From contig NZ_PZJT01000005.1 in the NCBI RefSeq assembly GCF_003206135.1, positions 68,457 to 132,456 of the forward strand: a stretch of DNA of 64,000 nt, read 5' to 3'. The notes below the pieces were generated by a model. That model did not search any database, was not told where the DNA came from, and was given only the letters and a program-made list of their open reading frames with translations. Shown here piece by piece: positions 28,087-38,001 of this stretch; position 1 is the first letter of the stretch, and each line of letters starts with the position of its first letter. This DNA is from Salinicola salarius (lineage in GTDB: Bacteria > Pseudomonadota > Gammaproteobacteria > Pseudomonadales > Halomonadaceae). Made by a program: the position numbers and the translations under genes.

Positions 28087-29247
28087 ATGTCGTCGCCATT
28101 GACCGGTTACCGGGTACTCGATCTGACCAATGTGCTGGCCGGGCCGTTCTGCTGCCACCAGCTTGCCCATCTCGGCGCCGAGGTGATCAAGGTCGAACGC
28201 CCCCAGGGAGGCGATCTCGCTCGCCAGCTCGGCGCGGACCCTGACCTGAACCGCGAGCTGATGGGCGTTTCCTTTCTCGCCCAGAATGCCGGCAAGCGCT
28301 CGGTGGCGCTGGATCTCAAGCAGCCGGACGACCGCGATGCCTTTCTCGAACTGGTCGCGACCGCCGATGTCGTGGTGGAGAACTTCCGCCCCGGCGTCAT
28401 GGAGCGCCTCGGGCTCGGTTTCGAGACGTTGCGCCAGGCCAATCCCGAGCTGGTCTACTGCGCGATTTCCGGCTTCGGCCAGGACGGCCCGCTGGCGAAC
28501 TATCCGGCCTACGACCAGATCATCCAGGGCATGGCTGGCGTGATGAGCATCACCGGCGCGCCGGAAAACGCGCCCTATCGGGTCGGCTATCCGCTGGCCG
28601 ACACCGTCGGCGGCCTGACCGCGGCGATGGCGATCAACGCGGCTCTGGCCGAACGGCCGCGCAAGGCGCATTTCGTCGACATCTCGATGCTCGAATCCGT
28701 GCTCGCCACCATGGGCTGGGCGGTATCCAACCTGCTCGTCGCCGGCAAGCCGCCGCAGCCGCTGGGCAACGACAACGTCACCGCCAGCCCGTCCGGCACC
28801 TTCGCGACCGCCGATGGCCTGATCAACATCGCCGCCAACAAGCAGGAGCAGTTCGAGGCGATCTGCCACCTGCTCGAGCATCCGGAATGGCTGGCCGACG
28901 CCCGCTTCGCCCAGCGCCAGGCGCGGCTGGACAATCGCCGGGCACTGAGCGACTGCATCGAAGCGGTATTGAAGCGGGAAACGACCGAATACTGGTGGCC
29001 AAGGCTGGTCGACGCCGGCATTCCGGCCGGCCCTGTCTACAGCGTCGCCGAAGCGCTGGCACACCCGCAGGTTCGCGATCGAGGGCTGATCGAGCGTTTC
29101 GAGACCTCCCCGATCGGCCGGCCGCTGGAAGTGGTCAGCGGCGGCTATCGCTTCGACGGCCAGGCGCCCCGCGTCGCGTCCCCCCCACCGCGCCTGGGTC
29201 AGGACAACGCCACCTTGCTACCGGCGCACGCCGCCAACGACGAATAA
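28087..29247 (+). CDS. CaiB/BaiF (class III) CoA-transferase
   Basis: Moves CoA from a donor acyl-CoA to a carboxylic acid; 386 residues. It has the family opening (YRVLDLTNVLAGPFCCHQLAHLGAEVIKVE region), ENFRPGVMERLG, the likely catalytic Asp of YPLADTVGG (about 172) and FVDISMLESV. Two adjacent ATGs exist; the second (28087) is better spaced from AGGAGG at 28077-28082. It is the first gene of a + strand run reaching 34022. With a citryl-CoA-lyase-like enzyme next, it is expected to activate the same acid. Substrate not proven. Confidence 0.9.
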   Translation: MSSPLTGYRVLDLTNVLAGPFCCHQLAHLGAEVIKVERPQGGDLARQLGADPDLNRELMGVSFLAQNAGKRSVALDLKQPDDRDAFLELVATADVVVENFRPGVMERLGLGFETLRQANPELVYCAISGFGQDGPLANYPAYDQIIQGMAGVMSITGAPENAPYRVGYPLADTVGGLTAAMAINAALAERPRKAHFVDISMLESVLATMGWAVSNLLVAGKPPQPLGNDNVTASPSGTFATADGLINIAANKQEQFEAICHLLEHPEWLADARFAQRQARLDNRRALSDCIEAVLKRETTEYWWPRLVDAGIPAGPVYSVAEALAHPQVRDRGLIERFETSPIGRPLEVVSGGYRFDGQAPRVASPPPRLGQDNATLLPAHAANDE

Positions 29248-29258
29248 CGGAGAACCCC

Positions 29259-30098
29259 ATGACCGACACTCGCTCGCCCGACTACCAGGCCCAGCAGTGG
29301 TGGAAGACCGACATCATCGACATGCGCCCCGGCGAGATCCGCTATCGCGGCTATCCCATCGAGGAGCTGATCGGCAACGTCGGGTTCGCCGACATGGTGT
29401 GGCTGATGACCCGTGGCGAACTGCCCACCCGGCCACAATCCACCCTGCTGGAAGCGGCACTGATGAGTGCCGTCGACCACGGCCCCCAGGCACCGAGCAT
29501 CGCCATCGCGCGGATGGCGGTGACCTGCGGCAGCAGCCTCAACAACGCCATGGCCTCCGCCGTCAACGTGCTCGATGACGTTCACGGCGGCGCCGGCGAG
29601 CAGGCCGTCGAGCTGTACCGTTCGATTCAGGAACGCCAGGCCGGCGGAGCGGAACTGGCAACCGCCGTTCAGGAAGGCATCGCCGAATGGCAGCGCAGCC
29701 GGACGAAGATCATCCCCGGCTTCGGCCATCGCTTCCATCCCGTCGATCCTCGCGGACCGCGACTGCTGCAGCTGGTGGAAGAAGCCGCCGGGCGCGGCGA
29801 GGTTGAAGGCGGCTTCGTCGCCATCGCCCGCGAGGTCGAACGTCAGCTGATCGCCATGAAAGGCAAGCCGATCCCGCTCAACATCGATGGCGCCACCGCC
29901 GTGATCTACGCCGAACTGGGCTTCCCCGCCCCGCTGGCACGCGGCCTGTTTTGTCTTTCGCGCTCGGTGGGCATTCTCGCCCACGCCTGGGAACAGCAGT
30001 GCCAGGGCGGACGCAACAAAGGACCGATGCCCAAGGGCTGGCTATGGCCCTACGGCGGCCCGGCCAAGCGCCCGGTGCCGAAAAGGGGACGGCCCTGA
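29259..30098 (+). CDS. Citryl-CoA lyase-like, citrate synthase superfamily
   Basis: Short citrate-synthase-superfamily protein of 279 residues (true citrate synthases are about 380-430). It has MRPGEIRYRGYPIEEL at the start, His74, His109 (DVHGGAGEQ) and His157 (GFGHRFHPVDPR), and a likely catalytic Asp in NIDGATAVIYAELGF. This layout matches proteins annotated as citryl-CoA lyases, which split a citryl-CoA-type thioester into acetyl-CoA and a 2-oxo acid. The ATG at 29259 has GGAGA upstream. Placed 11 bases after the CoA-transferase, so the pair could activate and cleave one acid. Confidence 0.82.
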   Translation: MTDTRSPDYQAQQWWKTDIIDMRPGEIRYRGYPIEELIGNVGFADMVWLMTRGELPTRPQSTLLEAALMSAVDHGPQAPSIAIARMAVTCGSSLNNAMASAVNVLDDVHGGAGEQAVELYRSIQERQAGGAELATAVQEGIAEWQRSRTKIIPGFGHRFHPVDPRGPRLLQLVEEAAGRGEVEGGFVAIAREVERQLIAMKGKPIPLNIDGATAVIYAELGFPAPLARGLFCLSRSVGILAHAWEQQCQGGRNKGPMPKGWLWPYGGPAKRPVPKRGRP

Positions 30099-30169
30099 AA
30101 TCGCACCATTTTTCTGCACAAGTTCGAAGCAGCACTCCGTGACCAGCATACAAAATCAGAGAGGCACTC

Positions 30170-31174
30170 ATGAACGCCAAGCTCACTCTACGTTCCTTTA
30201 TGGCCGCTGCCGTTGCCGTCAGTCTGTCTACTGCGATTGCGCATGCGGACGATCTCGTCGTCAGCGCCACTTCGCAAACGTCCGACGATTACGCCCTGGC
30301 AGTCGCCTGGTCGAATACATTGGCCAAGCAGAGCGATGACAACCGCCTGACCGTCGTCGACAACGGCAGCGTCAATGGCCTGCGACAACTGGCGGCTGGC
30401 AGGCTGGACATCGCCGTCATCGGCGCCCCCCACTATCTGGACGCCGTCAACAAACGTGGAAACTTCAGCGAAGATCCCGATCGGCTGACCGAGGCCTATG
30501 CCAACCTGAAGAGCCTGTTCGCCATCAGCACGAGCGCCGGCCAGTATGTCGTGCGGGAGGATAGCGGTATTGAGTCCTTCGCCGATCTCGAGGGGCACAG
30601 CCTCGCCATCGGCCGCCCTGGCGGTAATGCCGGTCGTGTCAGCAGCGCCTTCCTCGAAGCGTATGATCTGCGCCCCGGAGAAGATGTCGATACGCAGTAC
30701 ATCGACTACACCGACGCCTTCAATCAAATGTCGAATGGTCGTCTGGACGGCACTTTCGTCTGGGGCGGACTGCCGCAAGCGGCCATCGACAATGCCTCCC
30801 GCACCATGAAACTGCGTTTCATCTCACCAGATGACGCCCATATGGAGGCGTTTCGGGAACATATTACGGCGGGGGAGCATTATCGTCTGAAAGCGATTTC
30901 ACAACAGGACATCACCGAGGCCTACGAAAATCGTGTCTCTTCGGGCGACACGAACAACTTCTGGAGCTTCCCCTACATGTTCGTCGTCAGCGGCGATATG
31001 GACGACGACACTGCCTACGATCTGACGAAAACGCTATGGGAAAACCTGGACGCCATCAAGCAGACCAGCGCCGCCCTCAACTTGCTGCGACTTGACGAGG
31101 CGACGATGGGCCTGACTGCCGATCTGCATCCCGGCGCGGCACGTTATTTCCGAGAAATCGGATTGATCGAATAA
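30170..31174 (+). CDS. TAXI family TRAP transporter receptor
   Basis: Periplasmic receptor of a TRAP importer of the TAXI type, 334 residues. The signal peptide (about 26 residues) ends at AHA-DDL. Segments include VDNGSVNGLRQLAAGRLDIAVIGAPHYLDAV, SAGQYVVREDSGI, LAIGRPGGNAGRVSSAFLEAYDL and GRLDGTFVWGGLP, which fit the family. AGAGAGGC precedes the ATG. The partner fused permease follows 18 bases later. Confidence 0.87.
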   Translation: MNAKLTLRSFMAAAVAVSLSTAIAHADDLVVSATSQTSDDYALAVAWSNTLAKQSDDNRLTVVDNGSVNGLRQLAAGRLDIAVIGAPHYLDAVNKRGNFSEDPDRLTEAYANLKSLFAISTSAGQYVVREDSGIESFADLEGHSLAIGRPGGNAGRVSSAFLEAYDLRPGEDVDTQYIDYTDAFNQMSNGRLDGTFVWGGLPQAAIDNASRTMKLRFISPDDAHMEAFREHITAGEHYRLKAISQQDITEAYENRVSSGDTNNFWSFPYMFVVSGDMDDDTAYDLTKTLWENLDAIKQTSAALNLLRLDEATMGLTADLHPGAARYFREIGLIE

Positions 31175-31192
31175 CGTTCACGGGAAAGCAAG

Positions 31193-33093
31193 ATGTCACA
31201 AATAACGTCATCCGCACCGGGGCGGCCTCTCGAGAAGTTCGGCCTGGCCGCGTGCGCCGGGCTCACGCTGTTCATCATCTGGACGACGCTCGGCGTACGC
31301 TATCCGGCCCAGATCATGTATGGCATCGCCTTGCTGTTGGGCTTGATCGCGACTTTCGCGCTGAAGCCTGGCCCGCTGGCCAAGCGTGCTCCCGTATTGG
31401 ACCAAGGTCTCAGTGCCGTATTGATACTGCTGGCGCTTGCCACCAGCGGATACTACCTCGTCGAGTACGATGCCATTGCCGCTTACCGCGAAGGGCTCCC
31501 CAACCAGTGGGACATGCTCTGCTATGGCGTCGGTACGCTTTTGGTACTGGAAGCGGCAAGGCGAGTCGAAGGCTGGACACTAGTCGCGATCACTGGTGGC
31601 GCCCTTGTCTATCTCGTGTGGGGACACTACCTGCCGGGGGCTATCGGCCATCGCAAACTGTGGTTCGACCAGGTTCTCGAGGTCAGCTACAGCTATCAAG
31701 GTATCTATGGCATCGCCCTCGGCGCGGTAGTGGATGTCGTACTCATGTTCGTCATTCTCGGCGCGGCATTGCGCCATACCGGCGCCGGAGATTTCTTCAA
31801 CTTCCTGGCGCTACGCCTCGCCAAGGGTCGGCGTTCCGGTGCCGCACAAGCAGCCATCATTGGGTCGGCGTTGTTCGGCTCGGTCAATGGTTCGGCACCG
31901 GCCAATGTCATGTCGACCGGGGTGCTGACCATTCCGATGATGAAGCGTGCCGGCTATCAGCCGCGGTTCGCGGGTGCAGTCGAGGCCGTCGCTTCCTGCT
32001 CGGGCCAGTTGATGCCGCCCATCAGGGCGTCGGTGCTTTCATAATGGCTGAGGTCACGGGCATTCCCTACCCCACCATCGTGCTGGCGGCGGTCATTCCT
32101 GCATTTCTCTATCTGCTCGCGCTGTCGGCCGCCGTGGCCTTCGAGGCCGGCCGGCTGAACCTGGCTCCCGAAGACACCGGGAATGAACCGTTCGATACGC
32201 GACGGCGTTCCCAGGGCTTCGTGCTCGTTGCAGGCTTCGCGACATTGATCGGGCTGCTGCTGGCGGGCTACTCACCGACCTGGTGCGGTATGTCGGCTGC
32301 AGTCGTCGTGATGATCGTCGCCATGCTGCTGCCCGGTACGCGTCTGGACGTCCGAGGCTGGACTTCCGTCATCATCGATGGGGGCCGCGACGGGCTTGCC
32401 GTGCTTATCTCCTGCGCCGCCATCGGTATCGTCATCGGTGCCGTCAATGTCACCGGCCTCGGTGTCACGCTGAACCAGGCCATCGTCAGCCTTGGTGAAG
32501 GCAATCTACTGCTGGCGCTCATTCTGGCCGCTTTCTGCTCCATTCTGCTGGGCATGGGACTACCGACGGCAGCCTCTTACCTCATGGTGATCTTCGTTGC
32601 CGGACCGGCGATCCTCGACCTAGGTGTCGACAAGCTCCAGACACACCTCTTCGTGTTCTATTACGCCGTGCTCTCGGCGATCACTCCGCCGGTGGCGCTT
32701 GCGGTTTTCGCCGCCGCCGCCATTACCGGTGCTCCCACGCTCAGTATTGCCATGAGTGCCCTGCGTCTTTCCCTGGTCGCCTTCCTGCTGCCGTTTGCCT
32801 GGGTCTATCATCCCGAGATTAATCTGGAAGCCGTGAGCTGGGCGACGCTACCGGCACTGCTGGCAACGGTCCTCATGATGATACTAGCCACCATTGGCAT
32901 CAGCGCTGCCAACGTGGGTCACTATCGGCGGTCATTGAATCCCGTTGAGCGTTTGATCATGGCGATGGCCGGTATCGTCGCCCTCACCCAAGGGCTACTG
33001 CTATCGGTAGTCGCATCGCTGGTCATCGTTGCCCTGATGCTCCATGCCCGCGGCGGCTTTCATTCATTGTCCTCCAGGAAATCTGTTTCATGA
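31193..33093 (+). pseudogene. Fused TRAP permease (DctQM type), frameshifted
   Basis: Would encode a 633-residue 4TM-12TM fused TRAP membrane protein. The first frame runs 31193-32044 and stops; the remainder continues in another frame to 33093. The break is in the conserved motif GQLMPPI(M)G-VGAFIMAE: the sequence reads CCCATCAGGGCG where CCCATCATGGGCG is expected, i.e. one T missing between 32024 and 32025. Both halves are otherwise well preserved and hydrophobic, so this is either a very recent inactivation, phase variation or a sequencing error. The stop overlaps the next start (ATGA). Confidence 0.85.
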
Positions 33094-34022
33094 GCCTTTA
33101 TCCGCCGCCCGAGACGCGATGGTGCGATGTCTACACATCCATTCCCGAGCACTTGAAGCGATACGATGCGCCATCCGAGTGGATCTCCGCCAACAAGCCG
33201 GGGCAATCGATTCCCAGTTTTCTGGAGGGACCTGTCTTCGACGATGCCGGCAACCTGTTCGTCACCGATATCCCACACGGTCGTATATTCAGGATCGACG
33301 GACGAGGCGAGTGGAAAGTCGTCGCCGATTACGATGGCTGGCCTAATGGCATGCGTTTCGGCCCCGATGGCCAACTATGGATTGCTGACTACCGACACGG
33401 ATTGATGACGCTCGCCCCTTCTGGTGGCGAACCACAACCCTTCCTCACCCACGTGGGTAGCGAGCGGTTCAAAGGTATCAATGATCTGTTCTTCGATAGC
33501 CGTGGCCAACTCTACTTCACCGACCAGGGTCAGACCGGCCTGCAGGATCCCTCGGGGCGCGTCTATCGCTACGAACCGGCAACACAGCGCCTGGAGCGCT
33601 TGATCGACAACGGTATTAGTCCCAATGGGCTCGTCACGGATCTGGAAGAGAAAGCCCTTTTCGTCGCTATGACCCGAGGCAATGGGGTGTGGCGAGTACC
33701 ACTGAAAGACAAAGGTCCAGCCGGAAAGGTAGGAATGTTCGTTCAGCTCGCCGGCGGCGTGTCCGGTGCCGATGGCCTGGCGCTGGACGAGGCCGGCAAC
33801 CTGTTCGTCTGTGATGCGGGCAACGGCTGCGTTTGGGTTTTCGATCAGCACGGAGTTCCCCTCTGGCGACTCCGATCGCCGACAGCAGGCCGCACTCTGA
33901 CCAATCTGGCCTTCGGCGGCCCGGACCGCAAACGTCTCTACATGACCGAATCAGCGACGGGGTCCATTCTTACGATCGACATGGAAATCCCCGGGCGAGC
34001 GCTGACGTACTCGTCTTTTTAA
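33090..34022 (+). CDS. SMP-30/gluconolactonase family protein
   Basis: Six-bladed beta-propeller lactonase of 310 residues, likely hydrolysing a sugar-acid or related lactone with a bound divalent metal. Repeated blade motifs are seen: FLEGPVFDDAGNLFVTDIPHGRIFRI, WPNGMRFGPDGQLWIADY, GINDLFFDSRGQLYFTDQGQ, SPNGLVTDLEEKALFVA and ADGLALDEAGNLFVCDAG. The conserved Glu and Asn metal ligands lie in these. It is translationally coupled to the TRAP permease and converges with cysI, overlapping by four bases. Its substrate is presumably linked to the TRAP cargo. Confidence 0.87.
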   Translation: MSLYPPPETRWCDVYTSIPEHLKRYDAPSEWISANKPGQSIPSFLEGPVFDDAGNLFVTDIPHGRIFRIDGRGEWKVVADYDGWPNGMRFGPDGQLWIADYRHGLMTLAPSGGEPQPFLTHVGSERFKGINDLFFDSRGQLYFTDQGQTGLQDPSGRVYRYEPATQRLERLIDNGISPNGLVTDLEEKALFVAMTRGNGVWRVPLKDKGPAGKVGMFVQLAGGVSGADGLALDEAGNLFVCDAGNGCVWVFDQHGVPLWRLRSPTAGRTLTNLAFGGPDRKRLYMTESATGSILTIDMEIPGRALTYSSF

Positions 34023-35782
34023 ACCTCGTGGAACTCGCGCCCGGCCCTGGTCTCTGCAATGACTCCCGTGCGAATCACGAAGTCGCCGAAGGGCTCTCCA
34101 GGTTCACGCTCGGCGGCGTAGCGCTGGATCAGCGGTGTCAGCGCCTCGAGGATGGTCGCTTCATTGATGTTCTCGCGGTAGAGCTTGTTCAGCCGTTGGC
34201 CGCTGAAGCCGCCGCCGAGGTAGAGGTTGTAGTGCCCCGGCGCCTTGCCGACGAAGCCGATCTCGGCGAGATACGGTCGCGCGCAGCCGTTGGGGCAGCC
34301 GGTCATCCGCACGATGATGGCATCGTCGGCGAGCCCGGCTTCGCGCATCACGGCTTCGAGCTTGTCGATCAGCGATGGTAGGTAACGCTCGCTTTCCGCC
34401 ATTGCCAGTCCGCAGGTCGGGAATGCCACGCAGGCCATGGCGTTGCGTCGTAGCGGCGAGGTCTCCGAGACTAGCCGATGACGATCCAGCAGTGCATTGA
34501 TGGCTTCGCGGCGGGACTCGTCGACCTGGGTGATGATCACGTTCTGATTGGTGGTGAGCACAAGATCGCCGTCATGCTGCTCGGCGATCTCCCGCAGGCC
34601 GGTGCGCAGCTGCGGGCCATCCGGGAAGTCGGCGAGGCGCCCGTTCTGGACGAACAGGCCATAGTGCCAGCGGCCGTCGTCCCCTTGCACCCAGCCCAGC
34701 CGATCGCCGTTGCTTTCGAAGTGGTACTCGCGCGCCGGCGCCAGTGGTTCGCCCAGGTGCTGCTCCACATCCAACTTGAACGCGTCGAGTCCCATCTCCT
34801 CGACGGTATATTTCAATCGTGCCTGCTTGCGGTCGCGGCGATTGCCGTTATCGCGCTGCACCAGCATGATCGCTTCCGCCACGGCCGGCACCGCTTCCGG
34901 CGTGCAGTAGCCGATGGGATCGGAAAGCCGCGGGAAGGTCGTCGGCTCGCCATGGGTCATGCCCATGCCGCCGCCGATACAGACGGTAAAGCCGTGAAGC
35001 TCTCCGTCGACCACGTCGGCAATGAAGCCGACGTCGTGGGCGAACAGATCGACATCGTTTTCCGGCGGGATCGCCAGCGCCACCTTGAACTTGCGCGGCA
35101 GGTAATGGCGGGTATAGAGCGGCTCCTTGGGATCGAGCGGCTGCGAATCGCCCTCTGCCGCCGTATCCGTGCGCTCCTCGGCGCCCCCGGCCACGCGCTC
35201 CTCGCCCAGAAAGATCTCGTGATAGGCCCGGGTGCGAGGCAACAGGCGAGTGCTGATCTCGTGACTCAGCTCGTAGACCCGGCGGTGCACCGCCGAGCGG
35301 TGCGGGTTGGCGGTACAGATCACGTTGCGATTGACGTCGCCGCAGGCGGCGATGGTATCCACCATCGCCTGATGGATCGTCTGCAGGTGCGGACGCAGGT
35401 TCTCCTTGAGCACGCCGTGGTACTGGAACGTCTGGCGGGTCGTGATCCGCAGCGTGCCGTTGGCGTAGCGTGAAGCGACGTCGTCGAGGGTCCTCCACTG
35501 TGCGGGCGTCACCAGCCCGCCGGGCAGGCGCAACCGCACCATGAAGCTGTAGAGCGGTTCGAGCTTCTGATGCCGACGCTCGTCGCGCAGGTCGCGGTCG
35601 TCCTGCTGGTAGAAGCCGTGGAACTTGGTCAGTTGGGTATCGCTCTCGGCGACGGCGCCAGTGGCGCGATCCGCCATCCCTTCCTCGAGCGAGCCCCGCA
35701 GGTAATCGCTTTCCACCTTGAGTCGCTCGTTGGGATGCAGTTCGTCCCAGGATACGTCACGTAGTTTGGCGATGATGTCCAT
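34019..35782 (-). CDS. cysI: Sulfite reductase hemoprotein beta subunit
   Basis: NADPH-dependent assimilatory sulfite reductase hemoprotein, 587 residues, reducing sulfite to sulfide. Two ferredoxin-like/nitrite-sulfite reductase repeats are visible. The cysteines that bind the coupled 4Fe-4S cluster and siroheme lie in FPTCGLAMAESE and TGCPNGCARPYL. ANPHRSAVHRRVYEL and TTRQTFQYHG contribute siroheme and sulfite contacts. A family-specific insert (residues about 195-215, GAEERTDTAAEG) is polar and variable. The partner cysJ is upstream on the same strand, 181 bases away. Confidence 0.93.
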   Translation of the reverse strand: MDIIAKLRDVSWDELHPNERLKVESDYLRGSLEEGMADRATGAVAESDTQLTKFHGFYQQDDRDLRDERRHQKLEPLYSFMVRLRLPGGLVTPAQWRTLDDVASRYANGTLRITTRQTFQYHGVLKENLRPHLQTIHQAMVDTIAACGDVNRNVICTANPHRSAVHRRVYELSHEISTRLLPRTRAYHEIFLGEERVAGGAEERTDTAAEGDSQPLDPKEPLYTRHYLPRKFKVALAIPPENDVDLFAHDVGFIADVVDGELHGFTVCIGGGMGMTHGEPTTFPRLSDPIGYCTPEAVPAVAEAIMLVQRDNGNRRDRKQARLKYTVEEMGLDAFKLDVEQHLGEPLAPAREYHFESNGDRLGWVQGDDGRWHYGLFVQNGRLADFPDGPQLRTGLREIAEQHDGDLVLTTNQNVIITQVDESRREAINALLDRHRLVSETSPLRRNAMACVAFPTCGLAMAESERYLPSLIDKLEAVMREAGLADDAIIVRMTGCPNGCARPYLAEIGFVGKAPGHYNLYLGGGFSGQRLNKLYRENINEATILEALTPLIQRYAAEREPGEPFGDFVIRTGVIAETRAGREFHEV

Positions 35783-35873
35783 GTCAGCCTCCTCTACTGG
35801 AGCTAGATGTCGTATCTATTTGATCGTCGTACCGCAATCGCAGAAAACTGATCGAACGAAGGCCAGACTAGGC

Positions 35874-35933
35874 AAAAATCGGCGCTCACACGGAGTTAAC
35901 GTGGTCGTTAATGAGCATTGAGCGCCGATTTTT
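35874..35933. terminator. Large hairpin between cysJ and cysI
   Basis: Perfect 15-bp arms AAAAATCGGCGCTCA (35874-35888) and TGAGCGCCGATTTTT (35919-35933) around a 30-base loop that itself holds TTAACG/CGTTAA. The A and T runs make it look like a terminator on either strand. It lies inside what would be the cysJI transcript. Confidence 0.8.
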
Positions 35934-35963
35934 AACGACGTATGGGCAAGTGCAGGCAGTTTT

Positions 35964-37766
35964 CTAATAGATGTCGCGCTGATAACGCTTCTCCTGCTGC
36001 ATCTGACGCAGATAATCATCGGCGCCGGCTTCGCCGTGCCCGCCCTGCTCGCGGATGACGTCGCGCAGTGCCTGATGCACGTCCGGCGCCATGAATTCGG
36101 CATCGCCACAGACGTAGACATACGCGCCCGCCTCCAGCCAGGCATAGAGCGTTTCCGCCTGCTCGCGCAGCCGGTCCTGAACGTAGATCTTCTCGGGCTG
36201 ATCGCGGGAGAAGGCGACATCGAGGCGCGTGAGCAGCCCGTGCTGGCGCCATTTGAGCCACTCCGCCTGATACAGGAAATCGCTGCGGAAATGACGGTCG
36301 CCGAAGAACAGCCAGTTGTCGCCGCTGGCGCCACGCTCCTCTCGCTCCTGCAGGAAGGCGCGAAACGGGGCGACGCCCGTGCCAGGGCCGATCATGATCA
36401 GCGGCGCGTCGTCATCGTCGGGCAGCTTGAACTGCTTGTTGCGGTCGATGTAGATCGGCACGCGGTCGCCGGGCTCGATTCGGTCCGCCAGGTAACTCGT
36501 GGTCACGCCGTTGCGGGAACGCCCGTGAGTCGCGTAGCGCACCACGGCAACGGTGAGATGCACTTCGTCCGGAACCGCGGCCTGGCTCGAGGCGATGGAG
36601 TAGAGTCGCGGCGGCAACTTGCGCAGCGCCGCCGAAAACTGGGCAGCGTCGATCCCGTCGACCGGGAACTGTTCGATCACGTCGATGATATGGCGCCCCT
36701 GCAGCCAGTCGCGCAACTCGTCGCGGGCGTCTTCCCCCAGCAGCCGGCGCAGTTCCGGCGCTTGCGACCATTCCGCCCACTGCTGCAGGAACGGCCGCGT
36801 CAGCGTCGTCACCTCGAAGTCCGTCAGCAGCGCGTCGCGCAGCACGCGCCCTTCCTCCAGCGGCGACTCGGCGTCGAACTTGAGCATCTCGATCAGCTCG
36901 TCGACGTGGGCGGGATCGTTCTGCGGCACCACGCCAACGGCATCGCCCGGCAGGTATTCAAGCCCGGAGTCTTCCAGCGACAGCTCGAGATGCAGCGTCT
37001 GCTTGTCAGAACCGCGGCCGTTGAGCGGCTGGCTGGTCAGCACCTCGGCCATGAACGGATGCTTCTTGGAGTAGCGCGGCTGGGCGCTCTGCGACACGTC
37101 GCCGCCAACGGCCTGGGCCGGTGGCGGCGTGGCGAGATCGCCGGCCAGCGACTCGAGCACCTGGTCGATCCAGGCCTCGGCCTTCTCTTCGTAGTCCACG
37201 TCGCAATCCGTCCGCTCGAGGATCGCCTCGCCCCCGAGTTCGGCAAGCCGGGCGTCGAACTCCTTGCCGGTCTGGCAAAAGTGCTCGTAGCTGGCGTCGC
37301 CCAGGCCCAGCACGGCGAAACGCAGCCCCGCCAGTTTCGGCGCCTTACGGCCCATCATCAGCTCGTGGAATTCGAGTGCCGGATCGGGCGGGTCGCCGTC
37401 CCCCTGGGTGCTGACGACAACCAGCAGCCGCTCGGTCGCCTTCAAGGTCTTCTTGCCAGCGTCCGCCATGCTCACCAGCGTGACGTCGAACCCCTGAGCG
37501 CGAGCGCGCTCGGCGGCCAGCTCGGCCACCCCTTCGGCATTGCCGGTCTGGCTGCCGTAGAGCACGGTCAACGCCGCGGAAGGCGTTGGCACCGCCTGCG
37601 CATCACCGCCCTGGGGCGCCCCTGCGGACTGGGCGTTGAGGCCGGCCAGATATCCGCTCAGCCACTGCCGCTGGGCGGCATCCAGATCCGCCAGCGCCTG
37701 CTGCACGCGCCTAGCCTGATCGGCACTCAAGGGACTATTGGTGTCGGTCAGCGAGTTGGGAGCCAT
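35964..37766 (-). CDS. cysJ: Sulfite reductase flavoprotein alpha subunit
   Basis: Diflavin reductase of 600 residues passing NADPH electrons through FAD and FMN to CysI. An N-terminal flavodoxin domain (FMN; LYGSQTGNAEGVAE near 69-82, STQGDGDPP) is followed by the FAD domain (RLYSIASSQ, GVTTSYLADRI) and the NADPH domain (IGPGTGVAPFRAFLQER, YVCGDAEFMAPDVHQAL), ending in the standard C-terminal aromatic Tyr. It is the upstream gene of the cysJ-cysI pair. Confidence 0.93.
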   Translation of the reverse strand: MAPNSLTDTNSPLSADQARRVQQALADLDAAQRQWLSGYLAGLNAQSAGAPQGGDAQAVPTPSAALTVLYGSQTGNAEGVAELAAERARAQGFDVTLVSMADAGKKTLKATERLLVVVSTQGDGDPPDPALEFHELMMGRKAPKLAGLRFAVLGLGDASYEHFCQTGKEFDARLAELGGEAILERTDCDVDYEEKAEAWIDQVLESLAGDLATPPPAQAVGGDVSQSAQPRYSKKHPFMAEVLTSQPLNGRGSDKQTLHLELSLEDSGLEYLPGDAVGVVPQNDPAHVDELIEMLKFDAESPLEEGRVLRDALLTDFEVTTLTRPFLQQWAEWSQAPELRRLLGEDARDELRDWLQGRHIIDVIEQFPVDGIDAAQFSAALRKLPPRLYSIASSQAAVPDEVHLTVAVVRYATHGRSRNGVTTSYLADRIEPGDRVPIYIDRNKQFKLPDDDDAPLIMIGPGTGVAPFRAFLQEREERGASGDNWLFFGDRHFRSDFLYQAEWLKWRQHGLLTRLDVAFSRDQPEKIYVQDRLREQAETLYAWLEAGAYVYVCGDAEFMAPDVHQALRDVIREQGGHGEAGADDYLRQMQQEKRYQRDIY

Positions 37767-38001
37767 CCATGACCTCTCGGCATATCCGGTAACCGATAAA
37801 CCGGTAATTGAACGAAATGGCGCGAAACGCGCTCTCGAAATCGATTGACTAAAGCCTAGTCGGTTAATTGTTGAATGTTGGGGCAGGTGAAAGAATCAAA
37901 AAGTTCGATCGGCGCTGTCCTTATTCGATCGAGTACTCAGGGCTTTGCGTATCAAATCCGAAATCGCATACTCGAGCTTTCCCCCGACAGCGGAGGCAGC
38001 C

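Noticed and set aside
32045..33093. Second half of the TRAP permease as a separate DctM gene
   Set aside because: It begins inside a conserved motif of the fused protein and has no ribosome site; one-base loss explains the split better.
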